From the NCBI GenBank assembly GCA_021809545.1, contig JAKAYL010000006.1, positions 1 to 54,769 on the forward strand: a stretch of DNA of 54,769 bases, in the 5' to 3' direction. Below are positions 1 through 8,874 of the stretch, one piece after another. The notes beneath the pieces were generated by a model, which saw only the letters and a program-made list of their open reading frames with translations, had not been told where the DNA came from and did not search any database. The first letter of the stretch is position 1; every line of letters starts with the position of its first letter. Source of the stretch: Thermoplasmata archaeon (GTDB lineage: Archaea; Thermoplasmatota; Thermoplasmata; Lutacidiplasmatales; UBA184). A program made the translations under genes and the position numbers.

Positions 1-284
1 CGGCGCGCCACCTCCGCGATGCGTCGCGGGGGAACCTTGGTAATCTCGATCCCGACCAGGGTCGTGAGCTCTGTCCCCTCCCAAGCGGTCGCCTCCTGGT
101 GCAGCCGCTTGAGGATCGGCTCCGGATCCTCCAGGGCGACGTGGTCGGTGATGGCGAGCGCCCGATGGCCCAGCGCCTCCGAGGCGACCCACATGTCCGT
201 TGCCGAGACCGAGCCGTCGGTCAGGTACGTGTGGGCGTGGAAATCATACCGAGGTCGTCCGTTGGCGGCCGCTTTCGAAGGCAT
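1..284 (-). CDS. PHP-domain metal-dependent phosphoesterase, C-terminus cut by window edge
   Basis: I translated this directly: an ATG at 284 opens a frame that stays open to the left edge, so about 94 N-terminal residues are visible. Near the start it has the PHP metal-binding signature YDFHAHTYLTDGS, followed by ALAITDHV, the second metal-binding stretch. PHP proteins are metal-dependent phosphoesterases (histidinol-phosphatase, PolX-type and tRNA/nucleotide phosphatases). The substrate cannot be told from this fragment. The start lies 5 bp after the acr3 stop, so the gene appears to be the last visible member of the arsenic operon, although PHP proteins are not standard arsenic-resistance components and the link may be only positional. 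Confidence 0.8.
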   Translation of the reverse strand, partial: MPSKAAANGRPRYDFHAHTYLTDGSVSATDMWVASEALGHRALAITDHVALEDPEPILKRLHQEATAWEGTELTTLVGIEITKVPPRRIAEVAR

Positions 285-289
285 GCCTC

Positions 290-1390
290 TCAGAGGGGAG
301 CTGACGGATGTAATGTTTGCTCCTGAGCTAGGCCGGAAGGCTCCGCGGGAAAGAGACGGCGCTTCAGGGTGAGGGCCACGCTGACCAGGCCGATGAGGAC
401 CGGGACCTCGACGAGCGGCCCGATGACGGCCGCAAAGGCCTCCCCGGAACCGATCCCGAAGACGGCCACCGCGACCGCGATGGCCAACTCAAAATTGTTC
501 GAGGCGGCGGTGAAGGAGAGCGCCGCGGTCCGCTCGTAGTCGAGTCCCGCCCTCCAGGAGATCACGAAACTGGAGAGGAACATGAGGAGGAAGTAGATGC
601 ACAACGGGATCGCGACGAGGACGACCTCCATCGGGAGGTCAACGATGAAGGCTCCTTTGAGGGAGAACATCACGACGATGGTGAAGAGAAGGGCGGCCAA
701 GGTCAGCGGGGAGAGCCGCTCCATGAGCACCTGGTCGTACCACGCCTCCGTGCGGTAGCGCAGGGCGAGGGTGCGGGTCAGGACTCCCGCGAGGAAGGGG
801 ATCCCGAGGTAGATGGCCACGCTCTCCGCGATCTCGAGGAAGGTCACGTTCACGGCGAGCCCGGAAGAGACCCCGAGGAGCGGGGGAAGGATGGTGAGGA
901 AGAGGTAGGCGTAGGCGGAGTAGAAGAGGATCTGGAAGATGGAGTTGAGACCCACCAACGCGGCGGCGTACTCCCCGTGCCCCTTCGCCAGGGAGTTCCA
1001 GACCAGCACCATGGCGATGCAACGGGCGAGGCCGATCAGGATGACCCCATACATGAGGTCCGGCTGGCTCCGCAGGAAGAGAAGGGCGAGCGCGAACATG
1101 AGGAACGGCCCGATCACCCAGTTCTGGACCAGCGAGAGCCCCAGCGCCTTCCGGTCCTTGAAGACCTCCCCGAGGCGGTCGAAGCGCACCCGGGCGAGGG
1201 GTGGGTAGATCATGAGGATCAGGCCCACGGCGATCGGGATCGAGGTGGTGCCGACCGAGAGGGAGGAGATCGTTCCCGATACCTGGGGCATCCAGAACCC
1301 TAACCCCACGCCCGCGGCCATGGCGAGGAAGATCCACAGCGTGAGGTACCGGTCGATGAAGGAGAGGCGGGAGGGGAGTGGTCCTTCCAT
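290..1390 (-). CDS. acr3: Arsenite efflux permease, ACR3 family
   Basis: A 366-residue polytopic membrane protein, about the usual length for ACR3. It exports As(III) across the cytoplasmic membrane using the proton-motive force. About ten hydrophobic helices are visible. The hallmark [13 protein letters not shown], with the conserved cysteine needed for transport in this family, lies near residue 124. The N-terminus [17 protein letters not shown] and the later segment [17 protein letters not shown], about residue 293, are also typical. It lies 5 bp after the arsC stop and shares the operon promoter ahead of arsR. No ArsA ATPase gene is seen, so export is presumably carrier-driven. Confidence 0.95.
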   Translation of the reverse strand: MEGPLPSRLSFIDRYLTLWIFLAMAAGVGLGFWMPQVSGTISSLSVGTTSIPIAVGLILMIYPPLARVRFDRLGEVFKDRKALGLSLVQNWVIGPFLMFALALLFLRSQPDLMYGVILIGLARCIAMVLVWNSLAKGHGEYAAALVGLNSIFQILFYSAYAYLFLTILPPLLGVSSGLAVNVTFLEIAESVAIYLGIPFLAGVLTRTLALRYRTEAWYDQVLMERLSPLTLAALLFTIVVMFSLKGAFIVDLPMEVVLVAIPLCIYFLLMFLSSFVISWRAGLDYERTAALSFTAASNNFELAIAVAVAVFGIGSGEAFAAVIGPLVEVPVLIGLVSVALTLKRRLFPAEPSGLAQEQTLHPSAPL

Positions 1391-1395
1391 GCGTC

Positions 1396-1848
1396 CTATC
1401 CTTGCCGCGAGGTCGAACCCAGGGTCCGCTCCCGGACCGTTCCGCTCCGGATCTGGGCGATGAGGGTCCCGACCCTCCGCCCGATCTCATCCCGTACCTC
1501 CCGGAACCCACGGTCATCGGTCCGGGCGGGATCGGGAAGCTTCCAGTCCTCCGTGACCTGAGGGACGAGGTAGAGGGGGCAACTCTCCCGGTCAAGGCAC
1601 CCCATCGTGATGACTAGGGCCGCCCCCTGAGCCTCCTCCGGGGTCAACCGGCGCGGGGGATGGGAGGGGAGGGAGAGACCCACCTCTTCCAGCATGGGTC
1701 CGGTTCGGGGGTTCGGGGCCCCGGCCGGTTCGGTCCCCGCGGAGGTCGCGCCCCAGCCCTCGGGGGCCCGGGCGTTGAAGTAGGCTTCCGCCATCAGCGA
1801 ACGGGCGGCGTTCTCCACGCAGACGAAGAGGACGATACGGTCGGTCAT
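1396..1848 (-). CDS. arsC: Arsenate reductase / low-molecular-weight phosphotyrosine phosphatase family
   Basis: A 150-residue protein with the LMW-PTP P-loop near its N-terminus, [15 protein letters not shown] (CX5R). The later cysteines in the [10 protein letters not shown] segment are suited to the disulfide relay of thioredoxin-linked ArsC. The C-terminal [19 protein letters not shown] carries the general-acid DP motif. It reduces arsenate to arsenite for export by the adjacent Acr3. I chose the ATG at 1848 rather than an upstream in-frame start at 1893 because it overlaps the arsR stop as ATGA, which implies translational coupling, and because the protein then begins directly with the conserved beta strand ([10 protein letters not shown]). 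Confidence 0.93.
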   Translation of the reverse strand: MTDRIVLFVCVENAARSLMAEAYFNARAPEGWGATSAGTEPAGAPNPRTGPMLEEVGLSLPSHPPRRLTPEEAQGAALVITMGCLDRESCPLYLVPQVTEDWKLPDPARTDDRGFREVRDEIGRRVGTLIAQIRSGTVRERTLGSTSRQG

Positions 1849-2213
1849 GGGAGCTTTGGGGCCGCGTTCTCCGCCGCTCGGTAGTAGACCCACTTGCCGT
1901 CCCGGCGGGATTGGACGAGGCCTGCCTTCGACAGCACGGACATGTGGTGGCTGACGGTCGCGTGCGTCAGGCCCGTCACGGCCTGGATCTCACAGGCGCA
2001 AAGTTCCTTCCGCCGCTGGAGGAGGGCCATCGCCAGAAGACGGTTCTCGTCGGCGAGGGCGCGCATCTGCTCCAGCGACCGCCGGAAGGCGGGGGAGTTC
2101 TGGATCCCGGAGGAGAGCCCGTCGTAGTCCGGAACGCACCGGGCCGCTGGCTTTCCGGTCAATCGTACCAGCCGCTCGGAGAGCCCCGGTTCCGCTTTGG
2201 AGGCGCACATCAT
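1845..2213 (-). CDS. arsR: ArsR/SmtB-family metalloid-responsive repressor
   Basis: A winged-helix repressor of about 122 residues. The segment ELCACEIQAVTG holds the CxC pair that binds As(III) at the start of the DNA-binding helices in classical ArsR proteins. It is followed by the recognition helix THATVSHHMSVLSKAGLV and the wing RRDGKWVYYR. It should repress its own operon (arsR-arsC-acr3) until metalloid binds. In-frame ATGs exist at 2225, 2213 and 2210. The TATA-like element at 2232-2240 predicts transcription starting near 2210, so the leaderless starts at 2213 or 2210 fit better than 2225. The gene overlaps arsC by 4 bp. Confidence 0.93.
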   Translation of the reverse strand: MMCASKAEPGLSERLVRLTGKPAARCVPDYDGLSSGIQNSPAFRRSLEQMRALADENRLLAMALLQRRKELCACEIQAVTGLTHATVSHHMSVLSKAGLVQSRRDGKWVYYRAAENAAPKLP

Positions 2214-2240
2214 GTTGACGTACATCTACATGAATATAAG
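2212..2240 (-). promoter_or_regulatory. ars operon promoter and candidate ArsR operator
   Basis: On the minus strand CTTATATTC (2240-2232) is a good archaeal TATA box. Immediately downstream, 2212-2231 is a 20-bp imperfect palindrome, ATGTTGACGTACATCTACAT, in which 16 of 20 positions match its reverse complement. It lies between the TATA box and the expected transcription start, where a bound repressor would block initiation. This layout is what autoregulation by ArsR requires. The assignment to ArsR is inference. Confidence 0.65.
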
Positions 2241-2276
2241 CCGTAGCTCTCGGACCCGCCCCGCGGGACGCTCGAA

Positions 2277-3572
2277 CTAGGCGGCCCGGTTCACCGATGC
2301 GGAGGTCTTGACGGTGTTCCTGGGCTTCGGCATGAAGCCGACGGCAAACGCCGTGAACACACCGAGGGTGATCATGACGTAGAACCCGTAGATCAGGTTC
2401 CCGTAGTGGTTCCCAGAGATCACTCCGACCAGCAAGGGGCCGACGGCGTTCCCCGCCCCCGTTCCCAGTCCGTAGACCAGGGAGTTCGCAAGGGAGGTGG
2501 AACCCGACTCGGAATACTCCAAGGTCAGTGTCATCAACTGTGGGAACGCACTGAACGTGAAGAACCCCAACAAGAAGAGGAGGGCCAGGGCGACCACGCC
2601 TCCCGTCCAGAGGAAGGCGAGGGCCGTCAGGGTGGATCCGGCCGTCGTGACTCCCAGGACGATACGGGTGTCGAACTGCCCAAAGAACCTTCCGAAGAAG
2701 GGCTGCCCCAGGATCCCTCCGACGTAGAGGAGCGTGACCACGATCCCCAGCTCGGCCGGGGTGGTGAAATGGGTCGTGACCATGTAGATCGGGAGCCAGG
2801 CGATGACCCCCTGGGTCGAGGCGAACCGGAGGAACGAGATGATGGTCAACAAGACCATGCTCCGGGAGAGAACCTTCCGAGCCTCCGGAGCTTTCCCTGG
2901 GGCGGCCCTGATGGAAAGCGCCGAGAGATTCCCCAGGCTCTCGATCACGATCGCCCCGGAAAGTATCCCGAGGAAGGCGAAGACGAGGACCATGTAGTTC
3001 TCGAGGAGCGCTAGGGTGGCGGCGAAGTAGAGGAAGGGGTAGAGCGCCCTCCCAAGGCTTCCCATGGCCCCGTTGATCCCGAGGGCCGAACCGAGGTTCT
3101 CCCGCGGGATGTTCTGCTGGAGCAGGGTGGCGCCCAGGGGATGGTAGAAGGAGGCCCCGAAGCCGAGGATGAAGGCCGCGACGCTGGCGGAGACCATGCT
3201 TGCCACTCCCAGCAGGACGGCGAGGGAGAGGTAGAGCCCCACGAGCCCTGTCCCGAGGAGGACCATCCCGAGGGCCATGAGCAGGGCGGGTTTCCCGGTG
3301 CGGTCGGAGAACCGCCCCACGAAGGGCCCGAGGAGCGTCGTCGAAATGTAGTAGATCACGAAGATGACGATGATCTCGAACGGGGAGAATCCCCGGTTGG
3401 TCGTCAGCAGGGCCGCGGCGACGGGGACGAAGAAGCCTGTGCCGTCGTTCACCAGATGGCAGAAGCTGGTGAGGGCGAGGAGCTTCGAGCGGGAAGGGAG
3501 GTTCTCCCCGGATCCGCTTCCGCTCGAGAGGTGCGTCCCCTCCTCCGGCTTCCCCACCCGAGGGTCGCTCAT
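2277..3572 (-). CDS. MFS transporter, fosmidomycin-resistance-like
   Basis: A 431-residue permease with about 12 membrane helices in two halves. It opens with a short polar tail and then LTSFCHLVNDGTGFFVPVAA. The loop 2-3 motif of the major facilitator superfamily is visible as GPFVGRFSDRTGKPALL, and ASFYHPLGATLLQ resembles a motif of the Fsr subgroup. The substrate is unknown. A longer frame extends to 4229, but it runs antisense through the RNase P RNA and has no protein-like composition, so I start at MSDPRVG (3572). A weak TATA-like CTTTACG about 26 bp upstream would make it leaderless. It ends shortly after the ars promoter and may or may not be related to metalloid resistance. Confidence 0.85.
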   Translation of the reverse strand: MSDPRVGKPEEGTHLSSGSGSGENLPSRSKLLALTSFCHLVNDGTGFFVPVAAALLTTNRGFSPFEIIVIFVIYYISTTLLGPFVGRFSDRTGKPALLMALGMVLLGTGLVGLYLSLAVLLGVASMVSASVAAFILGFGASFYHPLGATLLQQNIPRENLGSALGINGAMGSLGRALYPFLYFAATLALLENYMVLVFAFLGILSGAIVIESLGNLSALSIRAAPGKAPEARKVLSRSMVLLTIISFLRFASTQGVIAWLPIYMVTTHFTTPAELGIVVTLLYVGGILGQPFFGRFFGQFDTRIVLGVTTAGSTLTALAFLWTGGVVALALLFLLGFFTFSAFPQLMTLTLEYSESGSTSLANSLVYGLGTGAGNAVGPLLVGVISGNHYGNLIYGFYVMITLGVFTAFAVGFMPKPRNTVKTSASVNRAA

Positions 3573-3734
3573 GTCCGCACGGAGCGGAACCCCGTAAAGA
3601 GGCTTTCCGCCTGCTCGAACTCGCTGGGAAGGAGGTCGCTGCCCACGCCATCGAGCCTTTCCCGCCACGGGGGGAGGGGCAGCGGACCCCCTTCGGAAAG
3701 CTCTTAGCCCCCGGCTCCCTTGCATGGCTGCCAG

Positions 3735-4043
3735 GAGGAGGTGGGCAGCTGACGGTGGCCGCGAACAGCAATGCTCGGGTCGCTGAGGAAAGTCCCCACT
3801 CCGACGACGCATGGGAGCGGGTTCAAGCCCGCCCGGTGAGAGCCGGAGCAACGGAGCAGAAACGACACAGCCGCGGGGTACGGGGAATCGGGATCGGTGC
3901 CGAGGAGGTTCCCCGCGGAGATGATGAAACGGCCGCCTCCCAGGAGCAAGCCGGTAGCGACGGGATGACGCGCGTGGTACGACCGTCGAGATAGGCGCGC
4001 AGTCGAATGCTGCCTGAAACAGAATGGGGCTTACTACCTCGAC
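3735..4043 (+). ncRNA. rnpB: RNase P RNA
   Basis: The catalytic RNA of RNase P, which matures tRNA 5' ends. The 5' conserved block GAGGAAAGTCCCCACTCC lies at about 3784-3801 and the 3' block ACAGAATGGGGCTTACTA at about 4019-4036. These form the universal P4/CR I and CR V core. The ends can pair as helix P1: GAGGTGG (3738-3744) with CTACCTC (4034-4040), one G-U pair. The length of about 300 nt is normal for archaeal type A RNA. The boundaries are set from P1 and are uncertain by a few bases. Protein-like frames across this region are spurious. Confidence 0.93.
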
Positions 4044-4143
4044 CTGGCCCCTCCGCCGGGAAACCGGCGGGGGGTATTCCACGAACCTCGGGAAGTTCCG
4101 GCGCAGAATCTCTCGCCGGAACAGCCGGTTCTCCGAAGAGAGG

Positions 4144-4479
4144 CTATACCTGCTGGAGGGGGGCGGTCGACCAAGGTGCCGGCGCGCGAGGGGTCCCGTT
4201 CTTGGATCGCTCCAACTGCCTCTTGACAAGCTGTAGCATCTTGTAAACTTCCGGGCCGATCCCTGACTCGGAGCAAGGGAGTCGGCACCTCATCTTGCGG
4301 GTCAGGTACTCGTGGGCCGAGGAACGGGAAACGAACTCCACGTCGCGGAAATCGAAGGTCACAGACCGTTCTGGCCTGGCTTCAAGTTGGTCGAAAAGTG
4401 CATCGATCGATTCCCGGAGCATGATCGTGGTCCCCAAATCTGCCATAAGGACCCTGGCTGTGTCCGGAAGTTGCCCCAT
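4144..4479 (-). CDS. STAS-like DUF4325 domain protein
   Basis: A small soluble protein of 111 residues. Its central part, TFDFRDVEFVSRSSAHEYL (about residues 41-59), matches the core beta-strand/helix of the STAS-like DUF4325 family. Such domains are found alone or with regulatory partners and their role is unknown. The basic C-terminal end looks disordered. The start is supported by GGTAGGAG just upstream of the ATG and a TATA-like GATAAACTT near 4510-4518. It converges on the RNase P RNA gene, leaving about 100 bp between them. Confidence 0.7.
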   Translation of the reverse strand: MGQLPDTARVLMADLGTTIMLRESIDALFDQLEARPERSVTFDFRDVEFVSRSSAHEYLTRKMRCRLPCSESGIGPEVYKMLQLVKRQLERSKNGTPRAPAPWSTAPLQQV

Positions 4480-4700
4480 CGCTCCTACCTCAACCTTCCA
4501 CCACTTCGTTGAAGTTTATCTTCTTGTCGCCGTCCGGCAGTTGGATGGTGATTAGGGTCCCGGCCAAGCTTTCCGACTTAGAGCGTGCGTAAGGATAGTG
4601 CAAGGCTCCCTGTAAAGGTCCTTTTTCGTTCTCCCCGCGGCAGGGAGACGGTGACTAGGGGCCAGGCATGTTTATTAGTCGTCAATCCATGAATATACAC

Positions 4701-7700
4701 ATGTTCGGGAGAGTTGCCCTCCTCGGTGCAATCGTATTGGTCCTGGTCCTGGCCTCCCCGTCGGCGCTCCTGGGGGTGGAAACTCCGTTCGCTCCGGCAT
4801 CCTCACCCACCCATTCCTCTCTTCGGACCGAAACGGCCATGCCGGTGGCCGGCACCGGTGCGATCTCTGTCTCCTACCTTCTCCCCGCGGTCTCGTACGG
4901 ACCCAACATCACCGCCTTCTCGGCTTCTCCCAACATTACCGTCGTCGGGCACACCTCCTACATCAATGTGACCGCCTCGGGAGGGAACGGCACCCTCAAA
5001 TACGCGTACACCGGGCTCCCGACCGGTTGTGTCTCGGCCAACACCGCCTCTCTCACCTGCACCCCGACCGCAGCCGGAAACTTCACGGTCAAGGTCTACG
5101 TCAACGATACCTCCGCGAACTCCGCCAACGCAACCACCCCCCTCCTGGTCCGCGCCGCCCTCTCCTCCCTGAGCCTCTCCCCACCCGGGCTGAACCTCAC
5201 CGCCGGGAGTATCGGAAATTTCACGGCCGTGCCGACGTGCACGGGCGGGAATTGTTCCGCCCAGGGGATCACCTATGTCTGGAGCCTGAACAACAGCCTG
5301 GGCGTGCTCAACACCACCACCGGGGCATCCGTGCAGTTCACCGCCGGGGCCAGCCCCGGGAATGTCCAGATCCGAGTGAACGCTACCCAGGCCGGGAAGA
5401 ACGCGACCGCCCGGGCGAACATCACCATCACCGCCCTGCCCGCCCCCCTCAAGGTCTCCGCGTTCACGGCCTCCCCGGCCTCGATCTTTCTCGGGAACAC
5501 CTCCTACCTCAACGTGACGGCCACCGGAGGGTACCCCCCGTACACCTACGCCTACACCTCGCTTCCGCCGGGATGCCTTACCACGAGCGTCCCCTCGCTG
5601 GCCTGTACTCCCACGATTGCCGGTACCTACTTTGTCGGGGTCAATGTGAGCGACTCCCACGGTAACTTTGCCTTAGGGTCGGTCACCCTCACGGTCAACA
5701 CCCCGCTCGTCATCTCCAGTTTCCTCGCCTCCCCCGCCACCGTTTCCCTCGGACAGATGACCTACGTCTACTCCACCATCAGCTCCGGGACGGCGCCCTA
5801 CACCTACGCCTATTCGGGACTCCCCGCCGGATGCACTTCGGCCAACGTGAGCAGCTTCTACTGCAATCCCACGGCCGTTGGGAACTACACCCTCCGGCTC
5901 AACGTGACGGACGCGGCCGGGTTCCGGGCCAACGCGACCACCCCTCTCCTCGTCACGGGACCCGTCATCAGCAAGTTCGTCGCCACACCGTCCTCCGTCT
6001 CGATCGGACAGACGACCGACCTCAACGTCACCGCGACCGGCGGCCTCCTCCCCTACTCGTACGGGTATTCCGGGCTCCCCCCTGGATGCTATAGCTACAA
6101 CATGGACCCGCTCCCCTGCGTTCCTACTGCAGCGGGAACCTACCTCGTCTCCGTCACCGTGACGGATTCCAACTTCGTCACAGCGACCGCCTCGCTCAAT
6201 CTCACGGTGCTGGTTCCCGGACCCCTCACGATCACATCCTTCCTGGCTTCCCCAGCCACGATCCTGCTGGGCCAGACGACCAACTTCAGCGTGAGCACGA
6301 CCGGAGGATACCTGCCGCTCGTGTACAACTACTCGGGCCTGCCCGCCAGTTGTGGCTACCCGATCACGGCGTCGTTCGCGTGCACTCCGAGCACGCCCGG
6401 ACACTTCCTCGTCACGGCGCTCATCACCGATGCCTCGGGGAACTCCACCTCCGCTACCACCACGCTCACCGTCAACTCTCCCGCGGGCTACCCGAGCATC
6501 AGCTCCTTCGCCGCTTCCCCTTCCACGGTCGTCCAGGGGAACTCCACGGCCTTCACAGTGGTGACAACGGGAGGCACGGGAACGCTGCACTTCAGTTACC
6601 AGGGGCTTCCCGCCGGCTGTTCCTCGGTCGATGCCGCGACCTTCTCCTGTATCCCCCTCTATCTCGGCAACTCCACCGTCACGGTCAATGTGACCGATGC
6701 GCTCGGGCACTCGGTGCTCGCCACCACTCCCCTGACGGTCGTAGCGTCGCCCACCGCGTTCCAACTGAATTCCGTGGCCATCACACCCACCCCACAGACG
6801 GTCGCCGTGGGAACCTCGGTCACCTTCTCGGCGAACCTCAACTGCACCCCCTCCCCCTGCCCCTCCTTCGGGATCAGCTTCCGCTGGACCTTGAACAACC
6901 CGCAGATAGGGACGCTGAGCACGTCGAGCGCACGGAGCACGACGTTCACCGCGGGCGCCACCCCCGGGACCGTGACCCTCAACCTCGCGGCGGTGCACAA
7001 CTTGACCTCGATGGGGGATGCCCTCACCATCGCCGTCATCGGCTCGAGCGGGGGAACCCCCTCCATCAGCTCGTTCACTGTGAGCCCTGTGTCCGTGCCC
7101 GTCGGGGGGACGGCCACCTTCTCTACGGTCGTCTCCGGTGGGTTCGCCCCCTATACTTACACCTACTCCGGCCTGCCCCCCGGCTGCGGCTCGGCCAATG
7201 TTGCGACCCTTCCCTGCGTCCCGGGAATCGGGGGTCTCTTCAGCGTCCAGGTGATCGTCTCGGACAGCCACGGACACAACGCCTCGGCCCTCGCCTCCCT
7301 GACCGTGACGAGCCCCTCGAGCTTCCCCTTCGTGACCTCGTTCGCGGCCACGCCCTCGACGGTGGCGGCGGGCACCTCCACGACCTTCACAGTCTCGGTG
7401 ACCGGGGGCTCCGGCAAGTTGAGCTATCTCTACTCAGGGCTTCCGACCGGCTGCACGGCGCCGGACGCCGCCACATTCCCCTGCACCCCCTCCGCGGCCG
7501 GGAACTACACCGTCGGGGTCACCATCACAGACTCCGCCGGACACTCCGTGGCGGCCTCGACTCACCTCACCGTGACGGCGGCCCGTCCCTCCACCGGAGG
7601 TTCGTCCGCCTGGGGGCTCGGCTCGCTCCTCCTCATCCTCGCGATCGTGGCGATCGTGGTTGTTGTGGTAGCGGTGGTCGTACTCCTCACCGTCCGGAAG

Positions 7701-7823
7701 CGCAAGGCCCGCCCTCTCTACCCCGCCTCCGCGGGAATCTCAACCTACCAGACCGGGCCGCCTCCCGCAGGACCCACCGGAGGGGCTGCGCCTCCCCCGG
7801 AAAACCCGCCCCAGGGCGCGTAG
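4701..7823 (+). CDS. Giant surface protein with Cys-paired Ig-like repeats and C-terminal membrane anchor
   Basis: About 1040 residues. A hydrophobic signal segment (VALLGAIVLVLVLAS) is followed by about ten beta-sandwich repeats. Eight share the pattern GG..PYxYxYxGLPxGC, then a second Cys about 9-11 residues later in L.C.PT..G.F.V.V.VTD. Two (near residues 160-250 and 690-780) are a different Ig-like type with an NC/CTP Cys pair. One membrane helix of Leu/Ile/Val lies at about residues 970-998, then a short basic, Pro/Gly-rich tail of about 43 residues with no recognisable domain. N-glycosylation sequons are dense. It is probably an exported cell-surface adhesin or S-layer-associated protein. 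An in-frame ATG exists at 4668, but the TATA-like TTTATTAG at 4670-4677 fits a leaderless start at 4701. Confidence 0.85.
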   Translation: MFGRVALLGAIVLVLVLASPSALLGVETPFAPASSPTHSSLRTETAMPVAGTGAISVSYLLPAVSYGPNITAFSASPNITVVGHTSYINVTASGGNGTLKYAYTGLPTGCVSANTASLTCTPTAAGNFTVKVYVNDTSANSANATTPLLVRAALSSLSLSPPGLNLTAGSIGNFTAVPTCTGGNCSAQGITYVWSLNNSLGVLNTTTGASVQFTAGASPGNVQIRVNATQAGKNATARANITITALPAPLKVSAFTASPASIFLGNTSYLNVTATGGYPPYTYAYTSLPPGCLTTSVPSLACTPTIAGTYFVGVNVSDSHGNFALGSVTLTVNTPLVISSFLASPATVSLGQMTYVYSTISSGTAPYTYAYSGLPAGCTSANVSSFYCNPTAVGNYTLRLNVTDAAGFRANATTPLLVTGPVISKFVATPSSVSIGQTTDLNVTATGGLLPYSYGYSGLPPGCYSYNMDPLPCVPTAAGTYLVSVTVTDSNFVTATASLNLTVLVPGPLTITSFLASPATILLGQTTNFSVSTTGGYLPLVYNYSGLPASCGYPITASFACTPSTPGHFLVTALITDASGNSTSATTTLTVNSPAGYPSISSFAASPSTVVQGNSTAFTVVTTGGTGTLHFSYQGLPAGCSSVDAATFSCIPLYLGNSTVTVNVTDALGHSVLATTPLTVVASPTAFQLNSVAITPTPQTVAVGTSVTFSANLNCTPSPCPSFGISFRWTLNNPQIGTLSTSSARSTTFTAGATPGTVTLNLAAVHNLTSMGDALTIAVIGSSGGTPSISSFTVSPVSVPVGGTATFSTVVSGGFAPYTYTYSGLPPGCGSANVATLPCVPGIGGLFSVQVIVSDSHGHNASALASLTVTSPSSFPFVTSFAATPSTVAAGTSTTFTVSVTGGSGKLSYLYSGLPTGCTAPDAATFPCTPSAAGNYTVGVTITDSAGHSVAASTHLTVTAARPSTGGSSAWGLGSLLLILAIVAIVVVVVAVVVLLTVRKRKARPLYPASAGISTYQTGPPPAGPTGGAAPPPENPPQGA

Positions 7824-7857
7824 CCTCCGCCGGCCACGCCCTCCGCCTCCAAAACAA

Positions 7858-7866
7858 GATATACTT
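7858..7866 (+). promoter_or_regulatory. TATA box of the GNAT gene
   Basis: GATATACTT lies 23-26 bp upstream of the two consecutive ATG codons at 7885 and 7888, the spacing expected for a leaderless archaeal transcript. Confidence 0.6.
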
Positions 7867-7884
7867 GCCCCGCGGTGGACGGGC

Positions 7885-8874
7885 ATGATGGAGCTGGCGC
7901 CGGCCAACACCAATCCCTTCGAGACCAACCGTCTGCTCCTGGAACTTTCCAACTACTACCGTGACTCCCCCAAGGGAAGGCAACCTTCGGAGCGGGTCAA
8001 GGAGTTCGCGACCCGGATCATCAGCGGCGAAGCGCAGGGAGCCCTCTGGCTCAAACAGCCGGACCTCGCTTCGGGCGTGGCCGTCATCGATCTGGCTCAG
8101 GGCGCTGGCCTTCGTGTCCCCCACCTCTACCTGGAAAAGGACCACCAGACCACGAAGGTCGTCTCGGCCTTCGTCAAAGGACTCCAGGAGTTCGCAAAGG
8201 AGCAGGGGGGACTCTACGCCATCTGTGACGAGATCCCCGGGCTGACCCACGAACAGCAAAGATCCGTGATGGAACCTCTCGGCTTCGTCCACGTTGGCCG
8301 ACTTCTGATGTCGCTCTCCACTACCAAGGGAGCCAGCCTCGCCTTGGCTCCCCTTCCGTACGGCAACCTTGTCCGAGTAGGGATCGAGCGGGTGGAGGAC
8401 CTGATCGAGCTCTTCGCCGAGGCGTACGAGGGAGATCGGAACCAGCTCTTTGCCCCGAAGCCCTCGGACCCCAAGGAGTCCGGGCGCGTCTTTCTGGAGG
8501 AGTTCTTCCTGAATCTGGAAGTGCCGACCGTTCCGTGGGCCTCGCTAGGGATCGACCACCAGGGGGAGCTTGTGGCCTCGATCCTGGCGCAGAAGGAATA
8601 TCTCGCTCCGGTGGACTCCAAGAGCCTGTGGGTCTACGATCTCATGGTCTCCCCCGACCACCAGAAGAAGGGCCTGGGCACCCATCTCCTCCAGCAACTC
8701 ATGAAGGATGCCCGGGAACACGGGATCGAGGAGATGTTCCTTGAGGTCATCGAGGGGAATCCTGTCGAGCGGCTCTACGCGCGGCTCGGGTTCCAGCGGG
8801 TGCCGACCGAGCGCATGCGCAAAGGGATGTGGATCAATTCGGCCACCGCCAAGGGACTGGGATTCAACCTGTAG
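7885..8874 (+). CDS. Tandem GNAT-family acetyltransferase
   Basis: A 329-residue soluble protein. The C-terminal half (about residues 165-310) is a clear GNAT domain: VYDLMVSPDHQKKGLGTHLL contains the acetyl-CoA pyrophosphate-binding Q/RxxGxG/A signature, and ERLYARLGFQRVP is the typical last strand. The N-terminal half (about 25-150) has a weaker GNAT-like layout ending in MEPLGFVHVGRLLMSL, so this looks like a double-GNAT protein in which only the second half keeps a clear cofactor site. The acceptor is unknown. The 3' end overlaps the convergent HAD gene by 11 bp. Confidence 0.85.
   Translation: MMELAPANTNPFETNRLLLELSNYYRDSPKGRQPSERVKEFATRIISGEAQGALWLKQPDLASGVAVIDLAQGAGLRVPHLYLEKDHQTTKVVSAFVKGLQEFAKEQGGLYAICDEIPGLTHEQQRSVMEPLGFVHVGRLLMSLSTTKGASLALAPLPYGNLVRVGIERVEDLIELFAEAYEGDRNQLFAPKPSDPKESGRVFLEEFFLNLEVPTVPWASLGIDHQGELVASILAQKEYLAPVDSKSLWVYDLMVSPDHQKKGLGTHLLQQLMKDAREHGIEEMFLEVIEGNPVERLYARLGFQRVPTERMRKGMWINSATAKGLGFNL

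Noticed and set aside
1990-3771. 593-residue minus-strand ORF
   Set aside because: Arg/Pro/Gly-rich composition and overlap of the MFS, arsR and RNase P regions in another frame; a shadow of high-GC DNA.
3573-4229. N-terminal extension of the MFS transporter frame
   Set aside because: It runs antisense through the RNase P RNA and has no homology-like or membrane-protein pattern.
5673-7277. 534-residue minus-strand ORF opposite the surface protein
   Set aside because: Composition mirrors the repeat codons of the opposite strand; no domain pattern.
4701-7823. CRISPR-like or DNA-level tandem repeat array
   Set aside because: The repeats are at protein level, diverged in DNA, and have no equal-length spacers.
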